A stretch of 64,000 nt of DNA, taken from positions 4,581,775 through 4,645,774 of the forward strand of contig RPFO01000076.1 of NCBI GenBank assembly GCA_009746045.1, given 5' to 3'. Shown one piece after another: positions 43,074-53,427 of the stretch. A program made the position numbers and the translations under genes. The stretch's first letter is position 1; every line of letters begins with the position of its first letter. The notes under the pieces are model-generated. The model searched no databases, was not told where the DNA came from, and was given only the letters and a program-made list of their open reading frames with translations. This DNA comes from Mesostigma viride (taxonomy: Eukaryota > Streptophyta > Mesostigmatophyceae > Mesostigmatales > Mesostigmataceae).

Positions 43074-44099
43074 TCACGAAGACAGTGATCGTACCAAGAC
43101 AAGGGCAGCGGTGACCGCAGTCAAGCTGCGGGAGGTAAACTGCGCAGCGGTGCACACTGGACAAAACCAATCCCCCTCCGGAATGCTGGTGACCACTGGC
43201 TGCAAGCACTGCATGTGCCAACCACAGTTACACTGATCACACAATAACATGGACTCCGCCTGATCGACCCGGTGACAAACCTGACACTGAATCTGAGCGT
43301 CCTTGACTCGGCGAGACGTGTGCGGTTGGAGGTCGTGGACCAAATTGGGCAGCGAGCAGGGACTGAGATTGCTGAGGTTGTCAGTCGTACGGCTCCCGTC
43401 GGCGCCCTCCCAAATTGCCACTCCCGATGGTTTGATAGCCACAATGCGCAAAATGGTGGGCCCCGCCTCCACATCCAAAGTGTGCTTCAGCTGAGTGCGC
43501 AGGAAAACATACTGCCCTGGCCTAAACCGCAGCTGGCGAGCCATGTATGCGCCCCCCCGGCGCTGAGCGTAGCGCAGGGAGTCCCTGTGCTGAGCAATGA
43601 ACAAGTTGTTCATCGCGATGGGCATGACCTTTTAAAAGTCTCTGCCCTGGCCAGCACCTCAACCAAAAATTGCTGAGCGTTGTCGAAGGCCATGGGTTCG
43701 GGGTGCGCAACCTGTGCCTCCGTAGGCAAAAGAGGATTACGCCCGAACAGAAGGAAACACGGGGAGAAGGTAGCGAGAGACTCCTGGGGAGACATGCGAT
43801 AACCCATGGCAATCCATGGCAACTCGCGATCCCACCTGGCCGACTCCGGCACCTGCAGGCTCCACTTGCGCAGAGCCTGCTTGACGGTCTGCACCAATCT
43901 CTCAGCCAAACCATTGGCCTGAGGATGCTCCCGAGAAGTGCGACGGTGATCAATAAGACATCCATCCAGCAACTCCTGGAACTCACCCCTGAACTCACCA
44001 CCCTGGTCCGTGACTACCTCCGCGGGAGCCCCAAACCTGGTGATGATGTCCGCAAAATGCTTCGCTGTGGTAGCGGCATGCTTGTCAGTTGTCAGCAAT
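43074..44099 (-). pseudogene. Integrase C-terminal part with PHD finger
   Basis: Continues the integrase with VVTDQGGEF (second Asp) and HPQANGLAERLVQTVK (Glu), then a GPY/F-like domain (FRPGQYVFLRTQLKHTLD). A frameshift near 43620 follows. The end carries a C4HC3 PHD finger: CQVC, CDQC, H, C, then GDWFCPVC, about 43290-43150. PHD fingers read histone H3 tails, so it may guide integration to particular chromatin, in the way chromodomains do in chromoviruses. Confidence 0.82.
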
Positions 44100-46689
44100 G
44101 GGGATCAACTCAACCCATAATTGCTAAAGCTCTCCACGCATACCATGACATAGAGGTTGCCGTCAGGGCTCTCCTGAAACGGCCCGCACAGATCGACGTG
44201 CCAGCGATAAAACAAGCCCTTGATGGGAAGCGACATCAGCTCCTTGGCACCATGATCTGCGCTAAAGTTAGCCTTGGTTCGAGCACACGGGACACAGCTG
44301 GCCACGACCTGGGCCACCGTGTGTCGCATGTTATTCCACCAATAGCTGGTCCGTACGAGGCTGAGCGTGCGATTGCCACCCAAGTGACCATACCGCTCGT
44401 GGTACGCCTGCACTATAGCAGCGCGCTTGTCAGGCGGTGGGACGACCACCCTACGCTTGCCCAACAGCTTGTACAAAACCCCATCTTCCCAACCATAGGT
44501 TGCAGCCCTGTGCTGCACCCTGTTCAACTCCGTCGCCTTCTGAGCAGGAGTCCAATCGACTGGAGTAGGAGTCAAGACAGCACCCTGCACTTGCTCCAAA
44601 ACTCGACCATCTAGCCAGATATCAGCGGTGTAGCAATCAGCAAGAGAGCTACGCGCTAAGAGAGCCTGCACAGCGATCAGCTGCTGCAGAGAAGGATCAA
44701 TGTCAAAGGACAGAGACCTACCCTCTTCCATAGCGCACACAGCTTTGGATGGCGTGAATGGCGACGGCCGCACCGGGTCGTCGCTGATGCCGAAGTCCGC
44801 CACAGAGTACTCGACACTGCGCCACCACGCCTCCTCCTCATCGTCGGCCGCATACCCAGCAGCGTTCACAAAGACCACAGAACCCGACGAGCCCTCGGCA
44901 CCCATGGCCCGGGCTCCAGTGTGGTCAACAGTGGTAGGCATGGCGTATCGGGATAGCACATCGGCGTTGACATGGTCCTTGCCGGCCCGATGCACAATGG
45001 TCATGTGGTACTCCTGGATAATCATGGCCCATCGGGCGAGCTTACCCGTCAGGTTGGTGTTGGTCATTAGCCACTGAAGCGGCTGGTGGTCTGTCACCAG
45101 AGTAAACACGCGCCCAAATAAATAATACGGGCGAAAGTGCTTGATGGCCCACACCACAGCCAGTGCCTCCCCCTCATAGGAAGAATACCGGCTCTCCGCT
45201 GGGTTGTTGCTGCGACTAGCATAAGCAATAACGTGCTCGCGCCCATCACCATCCTTTTGCGCCAAGACCGCACCCAGTCCTACCTTGGACCAGTCGGTAT
45301 ATAACACAAATGGCAAAGCATAGTCAGGGGCGCGCAGAATCGGTGCCGACGTGAGCTCCTGCTTGATTGTCTCGATGGCGCGTTGCTGTGCGGGACCCCA
45401 CGCCCACACGCACCCCTTCTTGAGTAACTCGGTCAAGGGCTTCACCTTGCTGCTGAAGTTCTCAATGTAACCTCGGTAATAGCCAGCCAAACCCAAATAC
45501 GCCCGCACCCCTGAGACATCCGTGGGTACGGCGGCCTGCGCAATGGATTCGACCTTGGCGGCATCAGGCGTCCGGCCACCCGGCACAATCTGATGACCAA
45601 GGAATGAGAGGGTCCGCTGGGCGAACTTGCACTTCTCAGGGTGCAGCCGCATATTATGCTCCTCGAGAGCCAAGCGAACCTGCTCCAAGTGCGCCAGGTG
45701 CTCCTCAAATGTCGCGCTAAAGACGATTACATCATCAATGTAACAAGCGGCGAAAGGAAGACCTGCAAGCACTTTGTCCATAGCTCGTTGGAAAACAGCA
45801 CTAGCGTTGCGGTGCCCAAAGGGCATGCGCACCCACTCATACAAATTGCCGCCCCCCCAGAATGCAAGCTTCCGCTGATCCTCCGGCGCAACTGCGATCT
45901 GATGAAAGCCGCTACGCAGGTCCAGCGAGGACACAAACTTCACATGAGGAGATATCTTATCCAGGACATCATCCACACGTGGCATGGGGTAACGGTCCAC
46001 GGGTGTGTGTGCATTCAGCAACCGCAGATCGGTGGCCATGCGCATACCCGTCCATGCCCCGGTGATAGCGTCCTTCTTGGGCGCAACGACAACGGCAGCA
46101 GCATAGCTGGAGGAAGATTGCCTGATGATACCGGCATCCTCTAACTCCTTGCATTGCTCGGCTACAAAATCCAACTCGGCCTGACTCAGGCGATGCTGGC
46201 GTCGGAACAAAGGAGTGTCAGTGTCCAATGGAACACGCATGGTCCCACCATTGAAACACCCCAGTTCATCACTTGTGAAAGCGAAGGCCCCCCTTGCAGT
46301 GCCTAGCCACTTTAGCATGGCTGAGCGCTGCGCATCAGAAAGGTGTTCGCCAATAGCCCAGGGGTGCGTATCCGCGGGATCACCCACAGCTACCGCATGT
46401 GCCTCAAGATGCGGCGCCCTAGCCGCATCGTCGTGGAACAAGGAAAAGGCTGCCACACCTGGTGTGACACCCACCGCCGGAGCCTCGCGTGCCGCACGGT
46501 GTATTACCCGATGCAGCGTGGGCTCGCCGGCCAGCACGGTGCTGGTCAGCAGGGCGGTCATGAGAATGATAGTCCACACCTGTCGCAGACGCCACCCCCA
46601 TGCTGATGAAGTCCCCGTCGCTGCAGGGCGCTTCAGTTTGGCTGCGCGCGCCTCAACCTGCTGAGGCGGATTGGCTGGGGACGCCCCCC
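44100..46689 (-). pseudogene. pol: Gypsy RT, RNase H and integrase core
   Basis: Two hydrophobic stretches (near 46740-46690 and 46590-46535) precede RT. RT: FRRQHRLSQAELDFV, LDLRSGFHQI, and YIDD at 45743-45732. RNase H: LYTDWSKVGLGAVLAQ, YSSYEGEALAVVWAIKHF, HVNADVLSR. Integrase H2C2 zinc finger (HERYGHLGG ... CVPCARTK) near 44330-44250, and first Asp in WHVDLCGPF. The frame ends at 44105; one base further it continues. Order RT-RNase H-integrase defines Gypsy/Ty3. Confidence 0.9.
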
Positions 46690-47368
46690 CAGACTGGCGC
46701 ACGGCAACCGATGCAAGCAGCACATACCCGACCTGCAACACCGACATAGCCTGGCCTATCAAAGACCAGCGCTCACTCTCGAGCACGCCCGGCAGCGCCG
46801 AGGCCCCGACATTAAAACCCATGCTGGCCTCACGAAATTCTGCGGGTGGCTGCACCAACAGACCGGTGGTAGTGTCCCAAACGAGACCCTTACCCCGATC
46901 ACGGTATGCTGTCGACCCTTGGTAACTGACCAGGGTCGGCAGTGCACCCATGGGGCTCCCGACCCGGTTGACGCGTGCATACGGTGGGCGATCCTCGCTA
47001 TCCACCTTCTGCGTGACTAGGTGGGAAGGCAATGCTACCTCCGCAGACACACTCGGATGCTGCCTTGCGACGGCCCCCAAGACCGCCTGCACACCGGTCG
47101 CACACGCCACGTTGGTCCAATACTAGGCACGCAAACGATGCGTGAGCCCACCCAGCCCTGCGTTGTCACATACGACGGGCTCCCCCAGGAGTGCCACGAT
47201 TGTAGCCCAGTCCTCCCGCACCGCCTGATGTGGGCTGTCACCCGCCACAACGTTCTCAAACAGGTACGCAGGCGGATGGGGCTGACGCGACTGCAACAGT
47301 CCCACCACACGCAACAGTTGCCAGAACAGCGCGCTACGCGGATCGGCTAGCCCCCTGTAGCGTGCCGG
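46690..47368 (-). pseudogene. Cytosine-C5 DNA methyltransferase domain (C-terminal half)
   Basis: Begins GLADPRSALFWQLLRVV, which in C5 methyltransferases follows the Pro-Cys catalytic loop. Then YLFENV (motif VI), GGLTHRLRA and YWTN (motif VIII), a target-recognition-like stretch, PPAEFREASMGF (motif IX-like) and LIGQAMSVLQVG (motif X, usually GNAV). Motifs I-IV with the cofactor site and catalytic Cys are missing because the sequence is cut at 47368, next to a TAG at 47371-47369. An in-frame TAG at 47125-47123 replaces one residue before YWTN. It is fused in frame to the RT polyprotein. A full-length element could methylate DNA; this copy cannot. Confidence 0.75.
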
Positions 47369-47371
47369 CTA

Positions 47372-48740
47372 GGGTCGAACCTAGTGAGCACGAGAAAGTT
47401 TGGCAAAAGAAATATGGTATAAAAAGATACCTGCAAAAGAGATAGATACCTAGGGTGGTTTGAAGTCCATACCTTCCGGTGCACACCTCTGCATGTGTAT
47501 ACGAGGGTGCCGACAGTCGATATCTAGAGCAATATTGGTGACATTAAGATATATATCGATGGATGTGTGTCCGATGGCATAACGTAACGATGGTTACCAC
47601 GGACATGGTTAGAGGTCGATCAGCCCTATGTTCGACCCGTAGCTCGGCACACTACAATGAACTTCAGGCCGTAACTTAGTGACGGGTGAATTTGGGCCAC
47701 ACGAGTGGATCAGCCAGCTGGTGCCGAGTGCCGACCTAGTGGCACTGCTTGGCATAAAGGCGTGCGAGGACGATGCACAAGACAGTCGTTCGTCAATCCG
47801 CCGACTCACCCACCTCAGTTAATCTGAGCTACCAATCTATTCCTTTTAATACAATCATGTCCAACACATATCCTTGTACAACTGCAATTGCAAGAACACA
47901 AGAAGGTAATCATTATAATGCCTCTGGGCCTACGCTGTGATGACAGCAAGTAGCCCATAGAATAGTGATTCCCTTCCCCTCTCAGGCAGGCAACAAACCG
48001 GGACGATGGTCCCGTAGATAGAAGCGATCTTTCCCAACGTGCCTGGCCGATGGGTTTGGCACGTTACACTGGAATCGGAGGTCTGTTTTTCTATTTGCAT
48101 TTCGTGCCTGAGTAGTTAGGTTCATGCAATATTGTTCAGGCATTTCGGCGATGGTCGGAATAGCCGCAATTTGACTAACGAATATTGCAATATTAAAGTC
48201 GACGATGGTCGAATTAGATTAGCTAGAGCCGGCGATGGTCGGTTAGTTTTCTTTTCGTTTTCGTTGCTGTTGTTGTGTTGCACCTTGCTGCTGTTGTGCC
48301 TGCGCACTCACGTTGCAGTCCAGCAAGGAGCGTGAAGAACAAGCGAGAGCTAACCAACAGCAACGCACTGACCATTCCGTCGGGGCGGCAGTCTTCAATC
48401 CTGCATCGTCGTTTTTCCTTTTATTCCGTGTATCCATGCATTATGGATCGGCAATGTAGTGCAGTTCCTAACGGCCCATGATGGTGGTGCCGTGACGGAA
48501 ATTTTGTTGTTTTCTGCCCTTGCATTGCGGGATTAGTAATTGTATTCCTGCTGCGCATATCTTTTCTTTTCTTTTTGTCCTGGGCCGTGCTCTTAGTCCC
48601 AGGTGAGAATCTGACCGATGGGTCGGAGGGACACCTTTATTTGTAACAAACGATTTGGTTTGAATCGCATAAAAACATTTTTCAATTTGTGTTCCAAACC
48701 GTGTCTTGGCTTGTTGCATTGTCTGTCCTTTCTTTCCTGT
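47372..48740. other. Unassigned region
   Basis: No supported gene. Three short CGGCGATGGTCGG-type repeats occur at 48145-48245. The rest shows no recognised element or RNA gene. Confidence 0.4.
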
Positions 48741-49150
48741 CATAAGCCGATGGGCTCAAAGTAATGGTTGTCATGTCTCAAGCCGATGGGCTTGATACAA
48801 TGATTGTCATGTCTTAAGCCGATGGGCTCAATATAATGCTTGTCATGTCAGCCGATGGGCTCAAAGTAATGGTTTCCATGTCTTAAGCCGATGGGCTCAA
48901 AGTAATGGTTGTCATGTCTCAAGCCGATGGGCTCAAAGTAATGGTTTCCATGTCTTAAGCGGAAGGGCTCAAAGTAATGGTTTCCATGTCATAAGCCGAT
49001 GGGCTTATTGTGATGAATGTCATGTCTTAAGCCGATGGGCTCATTGTAATGGTTGTCATGTCTTAAGCCGATGGGCTCAACGTGATGGTTGTCATGTCAT
49101 AAGCCGATGGGCTCATAATATTGGTTCTCATGTCATATGCCGATGGGCAA
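48741..49150. repeat. ~36-bp tandem satellite (AAGCCGATGGGCTC...)
   Basis: About 13 units with the core AAGCCGATGGGCTCA and the tail ATGGTTGTCATGTCT. Unit length varies from about 30 to 39 and identity is roughly 80 to 95 percent by eye. Confidence 0.9.
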
Positions 49151-49263
49151 GGACATTAGGCCAATGGGTTGGGACAATGGTTGTGGCTTGACCTATACCT
49201 TCATAAGTTATACTGCATTTTGATTTAGATGCCACCCTATTCCGGGTCCTAAACTTTATTACA

Positions 49264-50267
49264 TTATATATATAAAACACGCGGGTATTCTGCACACGGC
49301 TGATTGGATTGCTCTTTTCGCGGACCTCAACGCCCAGGGACGTGCGTGGCTGTTCTCGCTTTCCTTGCGGAGTGTGGGCTCGGCGTACCTTCGTGCTCTT
49401 CCCATGGCCCCCCCATTCGCCTTGGCTCCCAGCCACTACTCGGTGGCGCTCCGGCACCAGCTATTTGCCCCGCAGCCTCTTGTTCCGGCCGGGCGGCCTT
49501 GTGGTAGCTGTGGGCAGCCGCTGGATCCCACGGGGACTCACTACCTTGCCTGCATGGGGGGCCAACAGAATCAGAATTGGTATTTGTATTTGCACACTGT
49601 CCTCCTGACGGTGGTGCTCGCCATGATTCGGTCGGTTTTCCCCCACGCGAACATCCGGTCCGAGGATGCGGATGGCGCTGCCTTCTATTCCCCCAACCAC
49701 CGGCCTGACATCGTGGTGCTGGACTTTGAGGGGGGTGGCCGGCATCTGCTTATTGACGTTTCGGTGGCGCGGCCCTTGGCTCTTAGCCACGTGGCTGGGG
49801 CCTCCCTCACGGCAGGTTACACGGCGGACCGGGCGGAGCGGGCCAAGCTCCTGGCCTACGGCGACGTCGGGCACCATCGTGTGGTGCCCTTTGTCCTGGA
49901 GGAGTTTGGTGCCATGGGGCCCCTGACCTCCGCCTTCTTCAAGGAGTGTTGCCGGCTCCGGGAGGACCGGCTGGACCTGGAGGGCCAGCGGGCCCCATGG
50001 TCGGCGCGGACCTGGACGTCATATTGGCGTCAGCGCTTGTCGGTGGCGCTGACTCGGGCCATGGCTGACATCATGCTCCGCCGTACGCGGGCTGATTTTG
50101 CGGTGCAGCAGGGCTATTAGGTTCCTCCCGTTAGGCGTTTCCATTGGTCTTATCGTAGTATCGAGCTTTGACATGGCTCTGTATATAGGTTTATAGCTGG
50201 GCGTTTGCTTTGGTTTGAGTGATTTCACTCTGCTGTAAGTAATTATATTTTTTATATATATAAAACA
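49264..50267 (+). mobile_element. 5'-truncated LINE with 16-bp target-site duplication
   Basis: A 16-base AT-rich sequence ending TATAAAACA occurs at 49264-49279 and again, identical, at 50252-50267. Between them lies the tail of a non-LTR retrotransposon open in frame from its first bases. The 5' cut and long duplication are typical of target-primed reverse transcription. Confidence 0.8.
49283..50120 (+). pseudogene. C-terminal part of LINE ORF with restriction-like endonuclease
   Basis: Open from the truncation point to a TAG at 50118-50120. After an Ala/Leu-rich stretch comes a zinc motif CGSCGQPLDPTGTHYLAC (CCHC), then RPDIVVLDFEGGGRHLLIDVSV, the RPD...D core of the restriction-like endonuclease found at the end of R2/CRE-type and related plant/algal LINEs. 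The RT domain is lost. The reading frame itself is undamaged. Confidence 0.75.
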
Positions 50268-50744
50268 AAACAATAGACCTGCAGTTAGCCGTGTAGAAGG
50301 TGACCACGTACTAAAAGTAGGTCTAGGAATACTAATAATACTCGTACAAGTTGACCAGGGATCAAGAGTGGTTCTAGTAGGACTACTATTAGTACTAAGT
50401 GCTATAAAGGTGTGTGTGTGCGTGTGTGTGGGTTTGTCTAAGTGGTGGGTAGTTGGGGTGTGGTGATCCGTGACCCCGGCAGCCGGCCTCGAGTGCTGGA
50501 CCTAAACACCTAATAGACTGGCACATCCAAAATCACACTGTACGAGTAGCACTTTGAAAACGATGGCGCACCGCGAGTTAATGCCTTCCCTCGGATGACG
50601 ATATAGATGTCCGGACGCTACGCACGGGCCGTAGGCTCGATGCACATCATGTACCATTGGACGATAGTCCGAGCACCCGTCCCGATGGGGGCGTGGGGCC
50701 GTCCCGATGGGGGTGTGGTCCAAGATCATCATAGTCAGGGATTG
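50268..50744. other. Unassigned region with GT microsatellite
   Basis: A GT-rich run at about 50409-50436 and a doubled GCCGTCCCGATGGGGG near 50678-50715. No gene seen. Confidence 0.5.
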
Positions 50745-52980
50745 AGTATCTGTCCCAGTTCGCCCCCTTTTGCATTCAATCTGTGAAGGGTGAGGACAAA
50801 GTTGTCCCGGACGCGCTTTCTCGCCGCACAGACTACCAGTTCTATGAGGACTTGGATGTGCTGCACACCGTTTGTGTGCCCACCATGGGTCCTGTCCCGC
50901 CGTATGGTGTGTCGGACGGATCCTTGACCTCATGGTTCCTCATCCATGAGGACCATACCACCCCTGACGTTTTGGCCCCTTGGCCCCGCGACGAGCTCGA
51001 GGACGCGCCCACCCCGATGGGGGGGGAGGGGTCCCATCACCGGATCCCTCTCAGTCATGCGGTCCCACCAGTAGGCGGCTTTAGCCTCACATCACTTGGC
51101 GAGCCCCTTCTTGTCGACAGAAACTTCGGCTTCGTTGCGGACATCAATGCGCTCACGCGAACCATGGCTAGGCGAGTCACGACCTTGCAACCAGGCGACA
51201 CCACCATTCGCCAGGAGCTGGACGACTTGGAAAAGCTGCCCGTACCCGAAGGCAACACGGAGAGCTTTAAGATAACGTCCGACTTGGAGCGCATCGTCAG
51301 CAGGTGCACGGTGACCGAACCCGAGGCGCAGGCAGCCATTGCAGTGCACCCGCAGCAGTTGAACGGACTCCCCTGCAAGTTCCAAGACGGGTTCCTGTAC
51401 GTGATGACGGGACCCGGGGATCAATGGCGGCTGTATATACCACCCATCGCTAGAGCCGCGCTCTTGCATGAGCTCCACGGCTCTCCCTTGGGAGGTCATC
51501 AGGGCACCCATTGGGACCTAAGCCACCTGCGACCGCTATTCTTCTGGCCTGGCATGAAGCAGGAGGCACTGGAAAATGTGCGCACATGCCATTCGTGCCA
51601 ATTGATGAAGCCGCGCAACACCGGATCGCAGGCCACCCCCACTCATTACCTGATCCGCTGCAACCTTGGGATAGCCTGATGATGGACTTTGTTGGTCCAT
51701 TCAAAAGGACCCCGTCGGGTAACGAGCAGATTTTGGTGTTCCTCGATCGGTTGACCCGCAGGTGCCATCTGGTGCCTTGTCCCCTGACACTCACCGCGCA
51801 GGATTGCGTCCGACTAGAGCTACCTTAAGACAATGTCTTCAAGTACCATGGGCTGAGTCGCCAGTTTATCTCCGACCGCGACAAGCTGTTCACTGCCACG
51901 TTTTGGCAAGAGTTCTTCGGACCCCTGGGCACCAAGGTCTCCCTAGGTACCGCATACCACAGCTCCTCTACACATCTGGTAGAACGACTAAACCGGGTAG
52001 TGGAGGAGACCATGCGCCACTACATCAAGGGGCGAGGCGACAAGCCGACAACTGGGATGAGTTCATTGGGTTTGTCGAGTTTGCCCTTAACAACTCGTCC
52101 CAGGCTGCCCACGGCTATACGCCATTTTTCCTGGACACAGGACAGCACCCCCTCACCCCAGCCGAAATGCTGGCCAGCCAGATGCCCAGCAAGGACGCAA
52201 CCATACGCACGACGGTGCGAGGTGTGAGGGAGATGCTTGAGCACATGAAGCAGGCACAGGAAAGTGCGGTTTTGGGATACCAAGCCACACGAGACAAACG
52301 CCTGGCGCGCTTGAGAGCCGCGATTGATGCTCGCACGCCCGCGATCGAAATCGGGGACTTGGTCCTCGTGGAGGGTCCTCAACTAGGTCGTTTCGCCCAG
52401 AAGGTGGAGGAAGGGCTTAAGACCAAGTTGAGGCCAATCTTCCTCGGCCCGTATCCGGTGGTGGACAAGTTCAAGGACTGCATGTTCCGGGTAGGCGTGC
52501 CCTCCACTTGGCAGGTGCAGAATAACACGTTCCACAGGGACCAGTTAAAACTGTACCACAAGAGCACGTTCCCGGGTAGGGTCGACGCCCCTGCGCCGCT
52601 AGAACACAACCCAGAGACGGGAGAGCTAGGTAGAGAATGAGGTGGAGGCCATTGTGGCCCACTGCGATCAGAAGCGAGGCAGGGGCATGGTGCGCTAGTA
52701 CCTCGTACAATGGAAGTTCAGCCAGTCGGAGGCAGACCCCATGCCCGACTTCAAGCACATCCCCAAGCTATACAAGAGCATGAAGCCGCGAGACATCCAG
52801 GAGTGGGCTAGGCTGGTGAACAAGGCCATCACATTCTGGTCGAACTACCACAACTGGGATCTGTCCACCGAGGACTTGATCGACTTGATCATCACCCAGG
52901 CCATGGACATCTCAGTTACACGACTGCTTCACTGCGATAGCATCGCGTCACAGTCCTACCCCAACACTAGGAACTCGGCT
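50745..52980 (+). pseudogene. Chromovirus (Gypsy) remnant: RNase H end, integrase, chromodomain
   Basis: Starts abruptly inside RNase H (YLSQFAPFCIQ, then KGEDKVVPDALSRR). Integrase: H2C2 finger HELHGSPLGGHQ ... CHSC (about 51465-51600), Asp in MMDFVGPF, Asp in ISDRDKLF, Glu in ERLNRVVEE, then a GPY/F-like end (KLRPIFLGPYPVVDKF). A chromodomain (EVEAIVAHCDQKRGRG, YLVQWKF) at about 52634-52750 is broken by TAG 52696-52698 after a stop at 52640. Frameshifts occur near 51500, 51830 and 52030. Chromodomains bind methylated histones and direct integration to heterochromatin. Confidence 0.85.
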
Positions 52981-52983
52981 TTG

Positions 52984-53300
52984 AGAATGGGTGAGAAATG
53001 GTGAGAAAAAGGGTGAGAAAGGTGAGAAAAAGGGTGAGAAATGGGTGAGAAAGGGTGAGAAAGGTGAGAAAATGGGGTGAGAATGGGGTGAGAATGGGTG
53101 AGACAACACGATTCTCACCCGGGTGAGATTGCCCCAAAAAGGTGAGAAAAGGAAAAACACGTGAGAAAAATCTCAAAAAACAGGAGGTGAGAAACGTGAG
53201 AAAAACAGAAGGTGAGAAACGTGAGAAACGTGATATAAAACAGGACGTGAGAAAAGTGAGAAAAACAGGACGTGAGAAAAGTGAGAAAACACAGCGCTGA
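52984..53300. repeat. GGTGAGAAA purine-rich minisatellite
   Basis: Irregular tandem array of GTGAGAAA/GGTGAGAAAAAG units (about 30), nearly pyrimidine-free on the plus strand, directly at the 3' end of the chromovirus remnant. Confidence 0.92.
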
Positions 53301-53427
53301 GAAACACACCCATAAAATGCAATATGGTGGCAGCCACATGCACGCAGTGCCAGTAACAACCGCACTGTTCAAAACAGCACGAACAATCAAAATCTTTTCA
53401 TTATAATGTTAAAATAATAAATGTTTA

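Larger units (their letters stand above)
43074..47368 (-). mobile_element. Gypsy-type element with DNA methyltransferase and PHD finger
   Basis: A single long polyprotein on the minus strand: C-terminal part of a cytosine-C5 methyltransferase, hydrophobic linker, RT, RNase H, integrase, and a PHD finger at the end. LTRs and Gag are not seen. The 5' side is truncated near 47368, and the 3' side borders the LTR of element 4 at 42912. Broken by a TAG (47125-47123) and frameshifts near 44100 and 43620. I recall retrotransposons carrying cytosine methyltransferases being reported from Klebsormidium and Symbiodinium. Confidence 0.8.

Noticed and set aside
43272-44614. Plus-strand open frames opposite the Gypsy integrase
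   Set aside because: They are antisense shadows of the minus-strand integrase, whose motifs are unmistakable.
48741-49150. CRISPR array
   Set aside because: Units are direct tandem repeats without unique spacers and lie in a eukaryotic transposon region.
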